Positions 46,511 through 55,255 of a stretch of 61,495 nucleotides of DNA are shown here, one piece after another. Within the stretch, counting starts at the first letter, position 1. Every line of letters starts with the position of its first letter. The notes under the pieces are model-generated. The model saw nothing but the letters and a program-made list of their open reading frames with translations, had not been told where the DNA came from and made no database searches. Source of the DNA: JAADEM01 sp965371855 (lineage in GTDB: Bacteria > Bacteroidota > Bacteroidia > Bacteroidales > Marinilabiliaceae); contig CBDUZZ010000021.1 in the NCBI GenBank assembly GCA_965371855.1, positions 1 through 61,495 on the forward strand. The letters run 5' to 3'. The position numbers were made by a program, and so were the translations under genes.

Positions 46511-47485
46511 ATGCCAACATTAAACAAAATAAAAGCTCCTATCAAGGAAGAGATGTTGAAGTTTGAACCCTATTTTAGGAAACAACTGAAGACAAAGATT
46601 CCTTTACTAAGTATTATAACCAATTATATAATAAGGCGGAAGGGTAAGCAAATGCGACCAATGCTGGTTTTTCTTACCGCTAAGTTACATGGAGAAATTT
46701 CTCAGTCAACATTTATGGCTGCAACTTTGATTGAGTTATTACATTCAGCTACTTTGATACATGATGATGTGGTTGATGAAACATATCAACGCAGGGGCAT
46801 ATTTTCAATTAATGCTCTTTGGAAATCAAAAATTGCTGTGCTGGTAGGAGACTTTTTCCTGTCAAAAGGCCTTCTTGTTGCTCTTGATAATGATCAGATT
46901 GGCACTTTGAAAATTGTATCAAATGCTGTAAAAGAGATGAGTGAAGGGGAGCTGTTACAAATTGAAAAATCAAGGAAGCTGAATATTACAGAGGAGGTAT
47001 ATTTCGAAATTATTCGTAAAAAAACAGCAACCCTGATAACTGCCTGTACTCGTGCAGGAGCCTATTCCGTAGATGCTGACGATGATAAGATGGAGTTAAT
47101 GGCAAAATTTGGAGAGAATCTTGGCATTGCTTTTCAGATTCGCGACGACCTGTTTGACTACGAAAACAGCACTTTAATAGGCAAACCCACAGGTAACGAC
47201 ATAAAAGAGAAAAAAATGACACTCCCTCTTATTTATGCACTCCACAACTCCTCTTCTTCTGAGAAAAGAAAAATACTTACACTGGTACGCCGACACAACA
47301 AGAATGATAAAAAGATTAAAGAGATAGTAGCTTTTGTAAAAGATAAAGGAGGCATTGAGCACACTGAAAAAATAATGATGGAATACGGTAACCATGCACT
47401 AAAAATACTTGATAGCTATCCCGATAATGAAATAAAAGAATCTCTTATTGAACTGGTAAATTACACTGTAAACCGTAAAAAATAA
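46511..47485 (+). CDS. Polyprenyl (octaprenyl-type) diphosphate synthase
   Basis: A 324-residue trans-prenyltransferase starting at the ATG for MPTLNKIKAP. The first Asp-rich motif is LIHDDVVDE and the second is QIRDDLFDY; GKQMRPMLVFL and GEGELLQIE-like EGELLQIEKS complete the pattern. It extends farnesyl diphosphate with isopentenyl diphosphate to the quinone side chain. Chain length cannot be read with certainty. A hairpin with a T run follows. Confidence 0.9.
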   Translation: MPTLNKIKAPIKEEMLKFEPYFRKQLKTKIPLLSIITNYIIRRKGKQMRPMLVFLTAKLHGEISQSTFMAATLIELLHSATLIHDDVVDETYQRRGIFSINALWKSKIAVLVGDFFLSKGLLVALDNDQIGTLKIVSNAVKEMSEGELLQIEKSRKLNITEEVYFEIIRKKTATLITACTRAGAYSVDADDDKMELMAKFGENLGIAFQIRDDLFDYENSTLIGKPTGNDIKEKKMTLPLIYALHNSSSSEKRKILTLVRRHNKNDKKIKEIVAFVKDKGGIEHTEKIMMEYGNHALKILDSYPDNEIKESLIELVNYTVNRKK

Positions 47486-47495
47486 TATTTCAGAT

Positions 47496-47520
47496 AAAAG
47501 GATACCAAAGATCTCCTTTT
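47496..47520 (+). terminator. Terminator after the polyprenyl synthase gene
   Basis: AAAAGGA, loop, TCCTTTT, 11 bp behind the stop; a short stem with the T run forming part of it. Confidence 0.5.
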
Positions 47521-47572
47521 GCATTTCTATCTTACCCGATGCCGTTTAATCCGGCATAGTTGTTTTATACAC

Positions 47573-48097
47573 CTAATCCTTAACACAACGTACCGACCTA
47601 CCAGGAGACTTATAATCGTTGATACGATACAACAAGGCCTCGTCCTTGTAGAGCTGGCGGTAGTATGCATAATTACTAGTGCCACCCTCTGTACTAGTCC
47701 ACCAGAAGCTGTTGTAGCCCACACCAAAAAACGAACCACTTAAATTGTTGCGTGCACTACCTGGAAGAGCAGAGAATCCACTTTCGTTTGTTCCTACGGT
47801 ATTTGGGCTAATCCAGAGTGTCGTTCTGGTTTCTTTAAGTTTACCCCCTGCTACATCTGAACCACCTAAAAAATCAGTTAAAACAGTCCATTCTGCATCA
47901 CTTGGTAAATGCCAGCCAGCAGGACAAACACCTTGTAAATTATCTGTTCCGTTATGTGGCGTACCATTAACTGCTGCCGCATATGTATAAAGTGCCTCAT
48001 AAATATCTTTTTCTCCATTGGCATTATTATTGTAAAAACAGTAAGCCTTATCAGTATTATTATTGAAAAGATACAATTTTCCGAAAACTGAATTCAT
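47573..48097 (-). CDS. FISUMP-domain protein, N-terminally truncated
   Basis: A 174-residue protein of the Fibrobacter succinogenes major paralogous type: CPAGWHLPSDAEWTVLTDFLGG, GFSALPGSARN, FWWTSTEGGTSNYAYYR and the end SPGRSVRCVKD. Family members are normally secreted and open with a lipoprotein signal and a WMAENLK stretch; both are missing, and the protein starts abruptly at MNSVFGKLYLFNN. Its ATG overlaps the TAA of the upstream barrel gene (TAATG), giving tight translational coupling. A deletion that removed the FISUMP front is the likely cause. Confidence 0.75.
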   Translation of the reverse strand: MNSVFGKLYLFNNNTDKAYCFYNNNANGEKDIYEALYTYAAAVNGTPHNGTDNLQGVCPAGWHLPSDAEWTVLTDFLGGSDVAGGKLKETRTTLWISPNTVGTNESGFSALPGSARNNLSGSFFGVGYNSFWWTSTEGGTSNYAYYRQLYKDEALLYRINDYKSPGRSVRCVKD

Positions 48098-48846
48098 TAA
48101 AACCTAAATCCTAACTGAATCATATACCTCATTCCATATCCTAAATTCTGTGAAAAACCTGAATTTCTAAATTCCCCCTCTTTTGCTATATCATCAAGAA
48201 AAGGAAATTTGGCCAATAGCTTGTCGCGTATTGCTTTCAAGTATTCAGATTCTTCATCAATCGTCAAGTTTCCGTCAAGAGTAATTTTACCAGCATAAAG
48301 TGAAAATGAAGGCCCCATAAATATTAAATCAACAGTAAATCTTTCTTTAATAACAAACTGATAACCTAGCTCTACCCCTACGCCTAAAATCTCAATATTT
48401 ATAATTGAACTTAATTCTCCTTTTGCTAAATCATTTTCATGAACCTCAATATCGTTGCCAAATTGTGTATAATGGAATGACCCATAAGGACCCCAGAAAA
48501 GGCCGTCAGGAGCCTTATTTCTATTCCTCTTTTTGAAATAAAATCGATAGTCTCCAGATATGCTAAAGCCCCTTTGCTGCTTGGTATGCGTAAAATTCAT
48601 ATCACCCAAAACATTCAGCGGTGACAACTCAAAGTAACCGGCGTTAATAGAAAAACTCCGATAGGGCTTAAGTACCCTTTCGTATGAGATGTTAATATTT
48701 TTCTTAGACCATAACAGAAACGGAGTAGTATTCCATTTAATCACGTTTCTTTTATAATCAGGGGTAAAAATTGAATCGTTTTGTGAAAAGATATTATCAC
48801 TAGATATTAAGAGAACTAATACAATAACTAAATTTGCTTTTTTCAT
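48097..48846 (-). CDS. Putative outer-membrane beta-barrel protein, function unknown
   Basis: A 249-residue exported protein with a signal peptide ending near NIFSQ (about 22), amphipathic strands and a C-terminal aromatic strand (GYGMRYMIQLGFRF) typical of outer-membrane barrels. KWNTTPFLLWSKKNINISYERV is reminiscent of DUF3575-like proteins, but I do not claim the family. Its stop codon overlaps the start of the FISUMP gene by one base. It is divergent from tsaB. Confidence 0.6.
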   Translation of the reverse strand: MKKANLVIVLVLLISSDNIFSQNDSIFTPDYKRNVIKWNTTPFLLWSKKNINISYERVLKPYRSFSINAGYFELSPLNVLGDMNFTHTKQQRGFSISGDYRFYFKKRNRNKAPDGLFWGPYGSFHYTQFGNDIEVHENDLAKGELSSIINIEILGVGVELGYQFVIKERFTVDLIFMGPSFSLYAGKITLDGNLTIDEESEYLKAIRDKLLAKFPFLDDIAKEGEFRNSGFSQNLGYGMRYMIQLGFRF

Positions 48847-48946
48847 AATCTTAGAGTTAGCAAGGTAGAAATATTATATCTATTTGTGTCATGAAATTAC
48901 AAAAAACATCTAATAAAACCTAACGGACTGGTATCATAAAAATTAT

Positions 48947-48954
48947 TAGTTTTG
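48947..48954 (+). promoter_or_regulatory. Promoter -7 box of tsaB
   Basis: TAGTTTTG fits TAnnTTTG and lies 20 bp before the tsaB ATG, implying a very short leader. Confidence 0.5.
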
Positions 48955-48974
48955 TGTTTCAAAGAAATTGAAAA

Positions 48975-49676
48975 ATGGGAAAAATATTAAGTATAGAAAC
49001 TTCTACCGATGTTTGCTCTGTAGCTATATCCGAAGACGGAATAGTTATTGCAAAGCAGGAGCTGTTTCAACCAAATTCACACTCAACTCATTTAACTTTA
49101 CTAATTCAGGAGCTATTCAAAACTGAGGGAATTCATGCCATGGAGGGTTTAGATGCGATAGCTGTAAGTGCCGGTCCCGGGTCATATACCGGTCTTCGTA
49201 TAGGGGTCTCGGTAGCTAAAGGTATCTGTTATGCTTTAGACATCCCGCTTATAGCCATTGATACATTGAAAATATTAACCCGGGCAGCTATAATCGCTCC
49301 GGAGAATGACAATACAGAAGAATATATCTACTGTCCGATGCTTGATGCCAGACGAATGGAAGTATATACTGCCCTGCATAATTCGACCTTTGCTATATTA
49401 GAGGAGACAAATGCAAAGATTATAGACAGTGATTCTTTTTCTGAATATTTGAAAGAGCACAAGATCCTGTTTTTTGGCAATGGCGCATCGAAATGCAAAA
49501 ATGACATCACCCATCAGAATGCCTTTTTTTTGGATGATATTGTTCCATTGGCAGCAAATATGAGTTTTTTGGCCGAACAGAAATTTGTTAATAGTGCCTT
49601 TGTAGATGTGGCATATTTTGAACCTTTCTATCTGAAAAGTTTTGTTGCTACTATTTCTAAAAAGAAATTCTTTTGA
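48975..49676 (+). CDS. tsaB: tRNA threonylcarbamoyladenosine biosynthesis protein TsaB
   Basis: A 233-residue ASKHA-fold protein: ILSIETSTDVCSVAI at the N-terminus, LDAIAVSAGPGSYTGLRIGVSVAKG and LDARRMEVYTAL. TsaB is the non-catalytic partner of TsaD in making t6A37 in ANN-decoding tRNAs, including tRNA-Asn. The window thus contains a t6A synthesis gene, the downstream cyclisation enzyme TcdA (as a fusion) and a substrate tRNA. Confidence 0.93.
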   Translation: MGKILSIETSTDVCSVAISEDGIVIAKQELFQPNSHSTHLTLLIQELFKTEGIHAMEGLDAIAVSAGPGSYTGLRIGVSVAKGICYALDIPLIAIDTLKILTRAAIIAPENDNTEEYIYCPMLDARRMEVYTALHNSTFAILEETNAKIIDSDSFSEYLKEHKILFFGNGASKCKNDITHQNAFFLDDIVPLAANMSFLAEQKFVNSAFVDVAYFEPFYLKSFVATISKKKFF

Positions 49677-49688
49677 CAAATGCTATAT

Positions 49689-49696
49689 TATATTTG
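49689..49696 (+). promoter_or_regulatory. Possible promoter of the DUF3108 gene
   Basis: TATATTTG matches TAnnTTTG just behind tsaB and 91 bp before the ATG of the next gene. No -33 box is obvious. Confidence 0.3.
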
Positions 49697-49786
49697 GAAA
49701 TAAGTGATATGTAGAGTAAATATGTTCCTATATTAGATGTTCTTCCTAATGGCATGAATATTGAAACATAGAATAATTAAACAGAC

Positions 49787-50587
49787 ATGATGAAACGAAT
49801 TTTCATATTATTATCAGTAATGATAAGTTTTTTTGCTTTTACGGAAGATACTCCTCCGCAATTAAATCATACAGATCATCGTGCATTTCAGGATGGAGAA
49901 CAACTTACATATTCAGTGGCCTATAGTTTTTTTTCTGCCGGTGTTGCAAAATTAACGGTGAAAGACACTACACTGGATAATCAAAAACTTCTTCATTTGA
50001 CAATGAAAGGTGCAACTACCGGTTTGGCTAACATTATTTACAAAGTAAGAGATAGTTATGAAAGCTTTATTGATTCGGAAACAGATATGCCCGTTAAAGC
50101 TATTCGTAATATTAGAGAAGGAGGATACAAGTATTATAATGAAGTTCTGTATAATCGTGATTCATCAACTGTTTTAAGCCAACGTTCTGGAGTTAAGTCT
50201 GTTCCTGAAAATACACTTGATATACTTTCGGCATTTTTCTATGCCCGCAATCATTATTTCAATGATAATATAAAAATAGGGGAAGTCATATCGTTTATGA
50301 CATATTTTTCTGATGAACAATTCCCATTACAGATAAAATACGAAGGCATAGAAATATTGAAAACAAAATTTGGAAAGGTTGAATGTTATAAATTTGCTCC
50401 TGTTACTGAAATTGGCAGATCTTTTGAATCCAATGAAGACATGCATCTTTGGATTACGAGGGACGATAATCGAATACCGGTAAAGATAAAGTTTGAACTG
50501 ATTGTTGGCTCTTTTGTTTGTAACCTGCAAAGTTATCACGGGTTAAAGTATCCTTTCACCAGTCTTCGCCGAAAACATAAAAAATAA
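49787..50587 (+). CDS. DUF3108 family periplasmic protein
   Basis: A 266-residue exported protein with a signal peptide (about 1-19). The DUF3108 pattern is visible: FQDGEQLTYSVAYSFFSAGVAKLTV, then YESFIDSETDMPVKAIRNIREGGYKYYNEVLYNR and a C-terminal WITRDDNRIPVKIKF. The fold is predicted to be all-beta and the function is unknown; some related proteins affect the envelope. Its TAA stop belongs to the 8-bp repeat that flanks a MITE-like element inserted directly behind the gene. Confidence 0.85.
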   Translation: MMKRIFILLSVMISFFAFTEDTPPQLNHTDHRAFQDGEQLTYSVAYSFFSAGVAKLTVKDTTLDNQKLLHLTMKGATTGLANIIYKVRDSYESFIDSETDMPVKAIRNIREGGYKYYNEVLYNRDSSTVLSQRSGVKSVPENTLDILSAFFYARNHYFNDNIKIGEVISFMTYFSDEQFPLQIKYEGIEILKTKFGKVECYKFAPVTEIGRSFESNEDMHLWITRDDNRIPVKIKFELIVGSFVCNLQSYHGLKYPFTSLRRKHKK

Positions 50588-50822
50588 GGTTCTACTACGA
50601 ATTTTGTGGGTACGAAAAGACTGTTATTAAAACACCTCACCCCGGCCCTCTCCTCATAGGAGAGGGAGCAGTTATGACTATTTAGCCTCAATTTCCCTTC
50701 TCCTGTGAGGAGAAGGGTTAGGGTTGAGGTGAAAGATGAATAAGGATTTATATATTTCACTAAATAAATATGTCAATTTAGTGAATGATTAAATACCTAC
50801 CCACAAAACTCGTAGTAGAACC
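50588..50822. mobile_element. MITE-like element with 25-bp terminal inverted repeats
   Basis: The left end 50588-50612 (GGTTCTACTACGAATTTTGT onward) and right end 50798-50822 are inverted repeats of 25 bp with one mismatch. AAAAATAA stands on both sides (50580-50587 and 50823-50830), an apparent 8-bp target duplication. Inside is a second imperfect palindrome (CACCTCACCCCGGCCCTCTCC against the complement of the stretch ending GGTTAGGGTTGAGGTG). There is no room for a transposase, so it would need one in trans. Confidence 0.75.
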
Positions 50823-50835
50823 AAAAATAATTTGT

Positions 50836-50843
50836 TATTTTTG
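50836..50843 (+). promoter_or_regulatory. Probable promoter box of the YgjP-type metalloprotease gene
   Basis: TATTTTTG (TAnnTTTG) lies 13 bp outside the right end of the MITE-like element and 22 bp before the ATC codon where the protein frame opens. Confidence 0.4.
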
Positions 50844-50973
50844 AGAGATTATTTAATCAGTTACTATCACGGAAAAAAACATCGACATACCCGACATCGG
50901 CCTTGTCCGGCTCAGAAAAAGCAGAAGAGCCAAACGAGTAAACATTCGTCTTAAACCGTTTGGTGATATTGAA

Positions 50974-51588
50974 TTGATAGTGCCACACAGGGGGAATGAA
51001 CAAGAAGCAATCGCATTTCTTATTACAAAAAAAGATTGGATTCAAAAAACATTAAAAAACATTACTGACAAAGAGAATCAGTTGTCTGTTTTTGATGAAA
51101 ACTCTACCTTTAAAACCCGCACCTTTAACCTGAAAATAGAGAAGCAAAAAAGGTCAAATGTTGGTTTGCAATTAAGGAGAGGCACTCTGTTGGTTTCATA
51201 TCCTGATGATATGTCTGTAACACACCCTAACATCCAGGAAGCGATTCGATATGGTATAGAAGAAGGTCTAAGAGGGGAAGCGAAGGCTTTTTTGCCGGGT
51301 CGTTTGGCATGGCTTGCTTCACAACATGGGTTCAAACACAACAATGTGGTAATTAAAAAATTAAAGTCTCGCTGGGGCTCTTGCTCAGTGGTTAATAATA
51401 TTAATTTGAACCTTCATCTTATGCGGTTACCTGATGAATTGATAGATTATGTACTTTTACACGAATTGTGTCATACCGTAGAAAAAAACCATGGCAGATC
51501 TTTTTGGAGGTTGCTTGACAAAGTAACCCTAAACAGGGCACGTGAGCTTGACAGGAAGATGAAAGAGCATCAAACAAGAATATATTAA
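50974..51588 (+). CDS. YgjP/DUF45-type zinc metalloprotease (M48-like)
   Basis: At least 204 residues, with the zinc motif LLHELCHTVEKNHGRSFW, the conserved KSRWGSCS stretch ahead of it and a YgjP-like N-terminal half. The start given is a TTG, but homologous-looking sequence (RLRKSRRAKRVNIRLKPFGD) continues upstream in frame to an ATC at 50866, just after an in-frame stop. ATC ACG GAA may be a mutated ATG or a true non-standard start; with it the protein has 240 residues, the family norm. Family members are putative peptidases of unknown substrate. Confidence 0.85.
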   Translation: MIVPHRGNEQEAIAFLITKKDWIQKTLKNITDKENQLSVFDENSTFKTRTFNLKIEKQKRSNVGLQLRRGTLLVSYPDDMSVTHPNIQEAIRYGIEEGLRGEAKAFLPGRLAWLASQHGFKHNNVVIKKLKSRWGSCSVVNNINLNLHLMRLPDELIDYVLLHELCHTVEKNHGRSFWRLLDKVTLNRARELDRKMKEHQTRIY

Positions 51589-51670
51589 TTAATCACGTTG
51601 CCTGTCCGGTGCAGACGGGAAAGTTAATCAAGGTCATAAAGTAAAGCACTAACCTCTATAATTAATCCAT

Positions 51671-53005
51671 ATGAACTGGCACCAACTGTTGACATCTTTA
51701 CGAACCGGCAAAGAAAAAAAATCAGATGCTGAACATCATGACAGAACACAGTTTCAGCGTGATTTTGACCGATTAATTTTTTCTTCTCCCTTTCGCAGGT
51801 TGCAAAATAAAACACAAGTATTTCCACTTCCGGGCAGTATTTTTGTACATAATCGCCTAACGCATAGCCTTGAGGTTGCAAGTGTAGGGCGTTCTCTTGG
51901 GAATAACCTATCACGAAAACTTAAAATCCGTTTTGGTTCAGATACCTTACCGGAGTTAATTGATGAAATAGGTTATGTGGTGGCTTCTGCATGTCTGGCA
52001 CATGATATGGGAAATCCGCCATTTGGCCATTCCGGAGAGAAAGCTATTTCAGAGTATTTTAAAACCGGAGAAGGAAAAGCGTATAAAAACTTGTGTACTA
52101 AAGAAGAATGGTGTGACCTTACAAATTTTGAGGGTAATGCCAATGCATTAAGGCTGTTGACACATCAGTTTAACGGCAGAAGGAGAGGAGGATATGCACT
52201 TACTTACACAACTGTTGCAAGCATAATAAAATATCCTTTTGCCTCATGCTCCGGAATTAAAAATAAGTATGGCTATTTTCAGTCTGAGAAAGTTGTTTTT
52301 AAGGAGATCATGGAGGAGTTGGGTATCGTTCAATTAGATAACGATAAGGAAGTATATGCCCGACATCCATTGGTTTACCTGGTTGAGGCAGCTGATGATA
52401 TTTGTTACCAGATTATGGATATTGAGGATGCTCATAAACTTAAAATTCTCTCCTATGCAGAAACAAAAAAACTGTATCTAAATTTTTTATCAGAAAACGA
52501 TATTGAGGCATCACGGATAGTTGAGGTGTTTGAAGAGGTTACTGATAAAAATGAACAGATTGCATTTTTGAGGGCAATCGTTATAGGTAAGCTTGTAAAT
52601 CAGTGTACAGATATATACCTCAATAATTATGAGGGCATCATGAATGGAAGCTTTAACGGAGGTTTGACAGGACACCTTACAGGCACTTCAGGCGATGCAA
52701 TGAAAGAGATTGCGGAAACAGCATTTACGCGTGTTTATAAACATCCAATGGTAGCTGAGATAGAACTTAGTGGGTTTAAAATTCTTGGAACCCTGGTTCA
52801 TGAGTTTACTAAAGCAATGCTGGAACCTGATTTGCACTATTCAAAGATGCTTATAACTTTTATTCCTGAACAATATCACATTGACAGAGAGGATTCGGTT
52901 TACAAAAAGATTCAGACAATACTGGATTATGTTTCAGGTATGACTGATATATACGCTTTAGAATTATACAAAAAGATTTTGGGTACATCTCTGTCAACAA
53001 AATAA
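51671..53005 (+). CDS. dgt: Deoxyguanosinetriphosphate triphosphohydrolase (dNTPase)
   Basis: A 444-residue HD-domain phosphohydrolase. It has RTQFQRDFDRLIFSSPFRRL, the metal His in NRLTHSLEVASVGRSLG, CLAHDMGNPPFGHSGE (HD pair) and the distal Asp in LVEAADDICYQIMD. It cleaves dGTP, or dNTPs generally, to the nucleoside and triphosphate, regulating nucleotide pools and limiting phage. The length suits the type 1 group. It starts 83 bp behind the metalloprotease gene, same strand. Confidence 0.92.
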   Translation: MNWHQLLTSLRTGKEKKSDAEHHDRTQFQRDFDRLIFSSPFRRLQNKTQVFPLPGSIFVHNRLTHSLEVASVGRSLGNNLSRKLKIRFGSDTLPELIDEIGYVVASACLAHDMGNPPFGHSGEKAISEYFKTGEGKAYKNLCTKEEWCDLTNFEGNANALRLLTHQFNGRRRGGYALTYTTVASIIKYPFASCSGIKNKYGYFQSEKVVFKEIMEELGIVQLDNDKEVYARHPLVYLVEAADDICYQIMDIEDAHKLKILSYAETKKLYLNFLSENDIEASRIVEVFEEVTDKNEQIAFLRAIVIGKLVNQCTDIYLNNYEGIMNGSFNGGLTGHLTGTSGDAMKEIAETAFTRVYKHPMVAEIELSGFKILGTLVHEFTKAMLEPDLHYSKMLITFIPEQYHIDREDSVYKKIQTILDYVSGMTDIYALELYKKILGTSLSTK

Positions 53006-53038
53006 ATGACATTTTACTGTTTTATATCTGATTTACAT

Positions 53039-53046
53039 TATTTTTG
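53039..53046 (+). promoter_or_regulatory. Promoter -7 box of efp
   Basis: TATTTTTG, 38 bp before the efp ATG and just after dgt. Confidence 0.5.
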
Positions 53047-53084
53047 CAGTTTAATAATAAAATAATTAATAGAACTATATTATC

Positions 53085-53654
53085 ATGGCATCAACATCTG
53101 ATTTTAGAAATGGAATGTGTATAGAATTCAATGGCCAACTATTTTTCATTGTTCAGTTTCAGCACGTTAAACCCGGCAAAGGTCCTGCATTTGTGCGTAC
53201 AAAGCTTAAAAATGTATCAACAGGTCGTGTTATTGACAACACTTTCTCTTCAGGTGTTAAAATTAATGAAGCCCGTATAGAACGACGGAAACACCAATTC
53301 CTTTATAAGGATGATATGGGATATTACTTCATGAACATGGAAACTTTTGATCAGATACCTCTTGATAAAACCCTAATTGATAATCCGGGGCTTCTGAAAG
53401 AAGGAATGGAAGTAGAGGTCGTTTTTCATGCAGAAACAGAAACTCCTCTTATGATAAACATGCCTACTCATGTTATTTTTGAAGTTACTTATACAGAGCC
53501 GGGAGTGAGAGGAGATACTTCATCTACTAATTCATTAAAACCATCAACTATTGATACTGGTGCGACGATTATGGTTCCACTATTTGTTAATGTTGGAGAC
53601 AAAATAAAAATCGACACACGTGATAATTCATATATTGAAAGGGTTAAAGAATAA
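53085..53654 (+). CDS. efp: Elongation factor P
   Basis: A 189-residue three-domain protein of normal length. The KOW-like N-terminal domain holds the loop HVKPGKGPAF with K32 at the tip, the position modified or inserted near the peptidyl transferase centre; the C-terminal OB fold ends in VGDKIKIDTRDNSYIERVKE. EF-P relieves stalling at polyproline runs. The tip lysine suggests that the protein could be modified by an EpmA-like enzyme, which is not in this window. Confidence 0.97.
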   Translation: MASTSDFRNGMCIEFNGQLFFIVQFQHVKPGKGPAFVRTKLKNVSTGRVIDNTFSSGVKINEARIERRKHQFLYKDDMGYYFMNMETFDQIPLDKTLIDNPGLLKEGMEVEVVFHAETETPLMINMPTHVIFEVTYTEPGVRGDTSSTNSLKPSTIDTGATIMVPLFVNVGDKIKIDTRDNSYIERVKE

Positions 53655-53725
53655 GTTTTTCTGCATAAAAGTTGTCATTAAGAAAAAAAAAGTAATATAT
53701 TAGATTTTAATTGGATTTTTGATTA

Positions 53726-54967
53726 ATGGTAACTAAAACAAGCAAAAGAAAGATTCGCGTTTATAAGGAACGACTGGCTATTATTTTGGACATACTCCAA
53801 ACAATGAACCAGGATCATTCCATAGAAGATTTGTTGGCTGAGTTTGAGATTTTATTGCGTGAAGAGTTGAATGTAGGTAAAGTACTTGTTTATACTTTTG
53901 CTAATAATGAGTGGCAAAATATTCTTGTTTCCGGAGTTTCAGAAGATGAGGCTTTAAAGATAGATGTTAATAAAGAACTGCTGAAATATACCAAGATCGA
54001 AGAATTCTCTATATCTTCTCCTCCCCCTGCTAATTTAAAGGATTTTGATTCTGTCATTCCACTTTTTTATCGCTATAAGGCTATTGGTTTTGTTCTTATT
54101 GGTGATGTTGAGGAGGAACAACAGGGTATAAGCCCTACTATAAAACACAGGCAACTTATCCAGATCATCTCCAACCTGATAATAGTTTTTGTAGAAAACA
54201 AAAGAATGCAAAAAGAGCTTCTGGAGCAGGAAGCACTTAAAAAAGAGATGGAACTGGCTTCCAGAATCCAAAATCAGTTGATTCCCGGAGAGGATCAATT
54301 CCCTAAAAGTCATTTATTGACTATTAAAACTCTTTATCATCCTCATTACGGTGTTGGTGGTGATTATTATGATATAATCCAGTTATCAAGGAATACTATA
54401 GGGTTTTGCATTGCAGATGTTTCAGGCAAGGGAATTGCAGCTGCTTTACTAATGTCAAACTTTCAGGCGGTTATTCATACACTCTTTACCGCGAATGTAA
54501 ACCTTAAAAAACTTATTCATAAATTAAACGACAGGGTTAATGAGAGTGCTAATAACGAGAAATTTATCACAATGGTTATTGGCAGATATAATCTGCGAAC
54601 CCGTAAACTTACTTATATTAATGCCGGCCACCTTCCGCCACTCTACTTCGATGACCGTAAAGGTGTTATACACAACCTCGACAAAGGGTGCATAGGCTTA
54701 GGCATGCTTGATTTTATTCCAACTATCGAGATAGGGCATACTTCTATTACAAAACATTCTAAACTGATGGCTTTTACTGATGGGCTTATTGAACATGAAC
54801 AGGACAATCATATAGAATCAAATTATTCGTATATTGAAAAGATTATTTCTAACAGAAAATCAATAGCAACAAATATTGAGGAGATCCAAAGATCCATTGA
54901 AGGGTACATCAGAAGTGATGCGATTTTTGATGACATCTCACTTATCGGTATAGAATTTCACCGATAG
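53726..54967 (+). CDS. PP2C-type (SpoIIE/RsbU-like) serine phosphatase with GAF domain
   Basis: A 413-residue cytoplasmic protein. A GAF-like sensory domain fills about residues 15-150, followed by a coiled coil (about 150-185, QKELLEQEALKKEMELASRIQNQL). The SpoIIE phosphatase domain (about 205-410) has GGDYYDIIQL (metal Asp), CIADVSGKGIAAALLMS, YINAGHLPPLYF and AFTDGLIE. Such proteins dephosphorylate anti-anti-sigma (STAS) partners or other regulators; no such partner is encoded nearby. It follows efp after 71 bp. Confidence 0.88.
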   Translation: MVTKTSKRKIRVYKERLAIILDILQTMNQDHSIEDLLAEFEILLREELNVGKVLVYTFANNEWQNILVSGVSEDEALKIDVNKELLKYTKIEEFSISSPPPANLKDFDSVIPLFYRYKAIGFVLIGDVEEEQQGISPTIKHRQLIQIISNLIIVFVENKRMQKELLEQEALKKEMELASRIQNQLIPGEDQFPKSHLLTIKTLYHPHYGVGGDYYDIIQLSRNTIGFCIADVSGKGIAAALLMSNFQAVIHTLFTANVNLKKLIHKLNDRVNESANNEKFITMVIGRYNLRTRKLTYINAGHLPPLYFDDRKGVIHNLDKGCIGLGMLDFIPTIEIGHTSITKHSKLMAFTDGLIEHEQDNHIESNYSYIEKIISNRKSIATNIEEIQRSIEGYIRSDAIFDDISLIGIEFHR

Positions 54968-55255
54968 CCCCTATTTCCCTCTCAATATGACAATTTCATT
55001 TAACAAATTTGATTAATTACCTTTTTCTATTGACGAATAAATGTAATATTGCTATTTACTATTAAAATAGTTATATACATTTGCTTTCGAAATGATTTTA
55101 GTAACAACCAAGGAATAAAATCATTAAAGGGGAAAGAATTTATTAGTCTATTTCGGAGTATCTTATTTTAATTCGTTAGATATATTATTGTTTATGCTTG
55201 AAGGGTTTGTGTATATAATTATGACTTAATAAACAACTTATTAAATAAATCGCTT

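Noticed and set aside
47519..47743. Small frames on both strands within the FISUMP gene
   Set aside because: The FISUMP motifs are in the minus-strand frame; the others are by-products of its composition.
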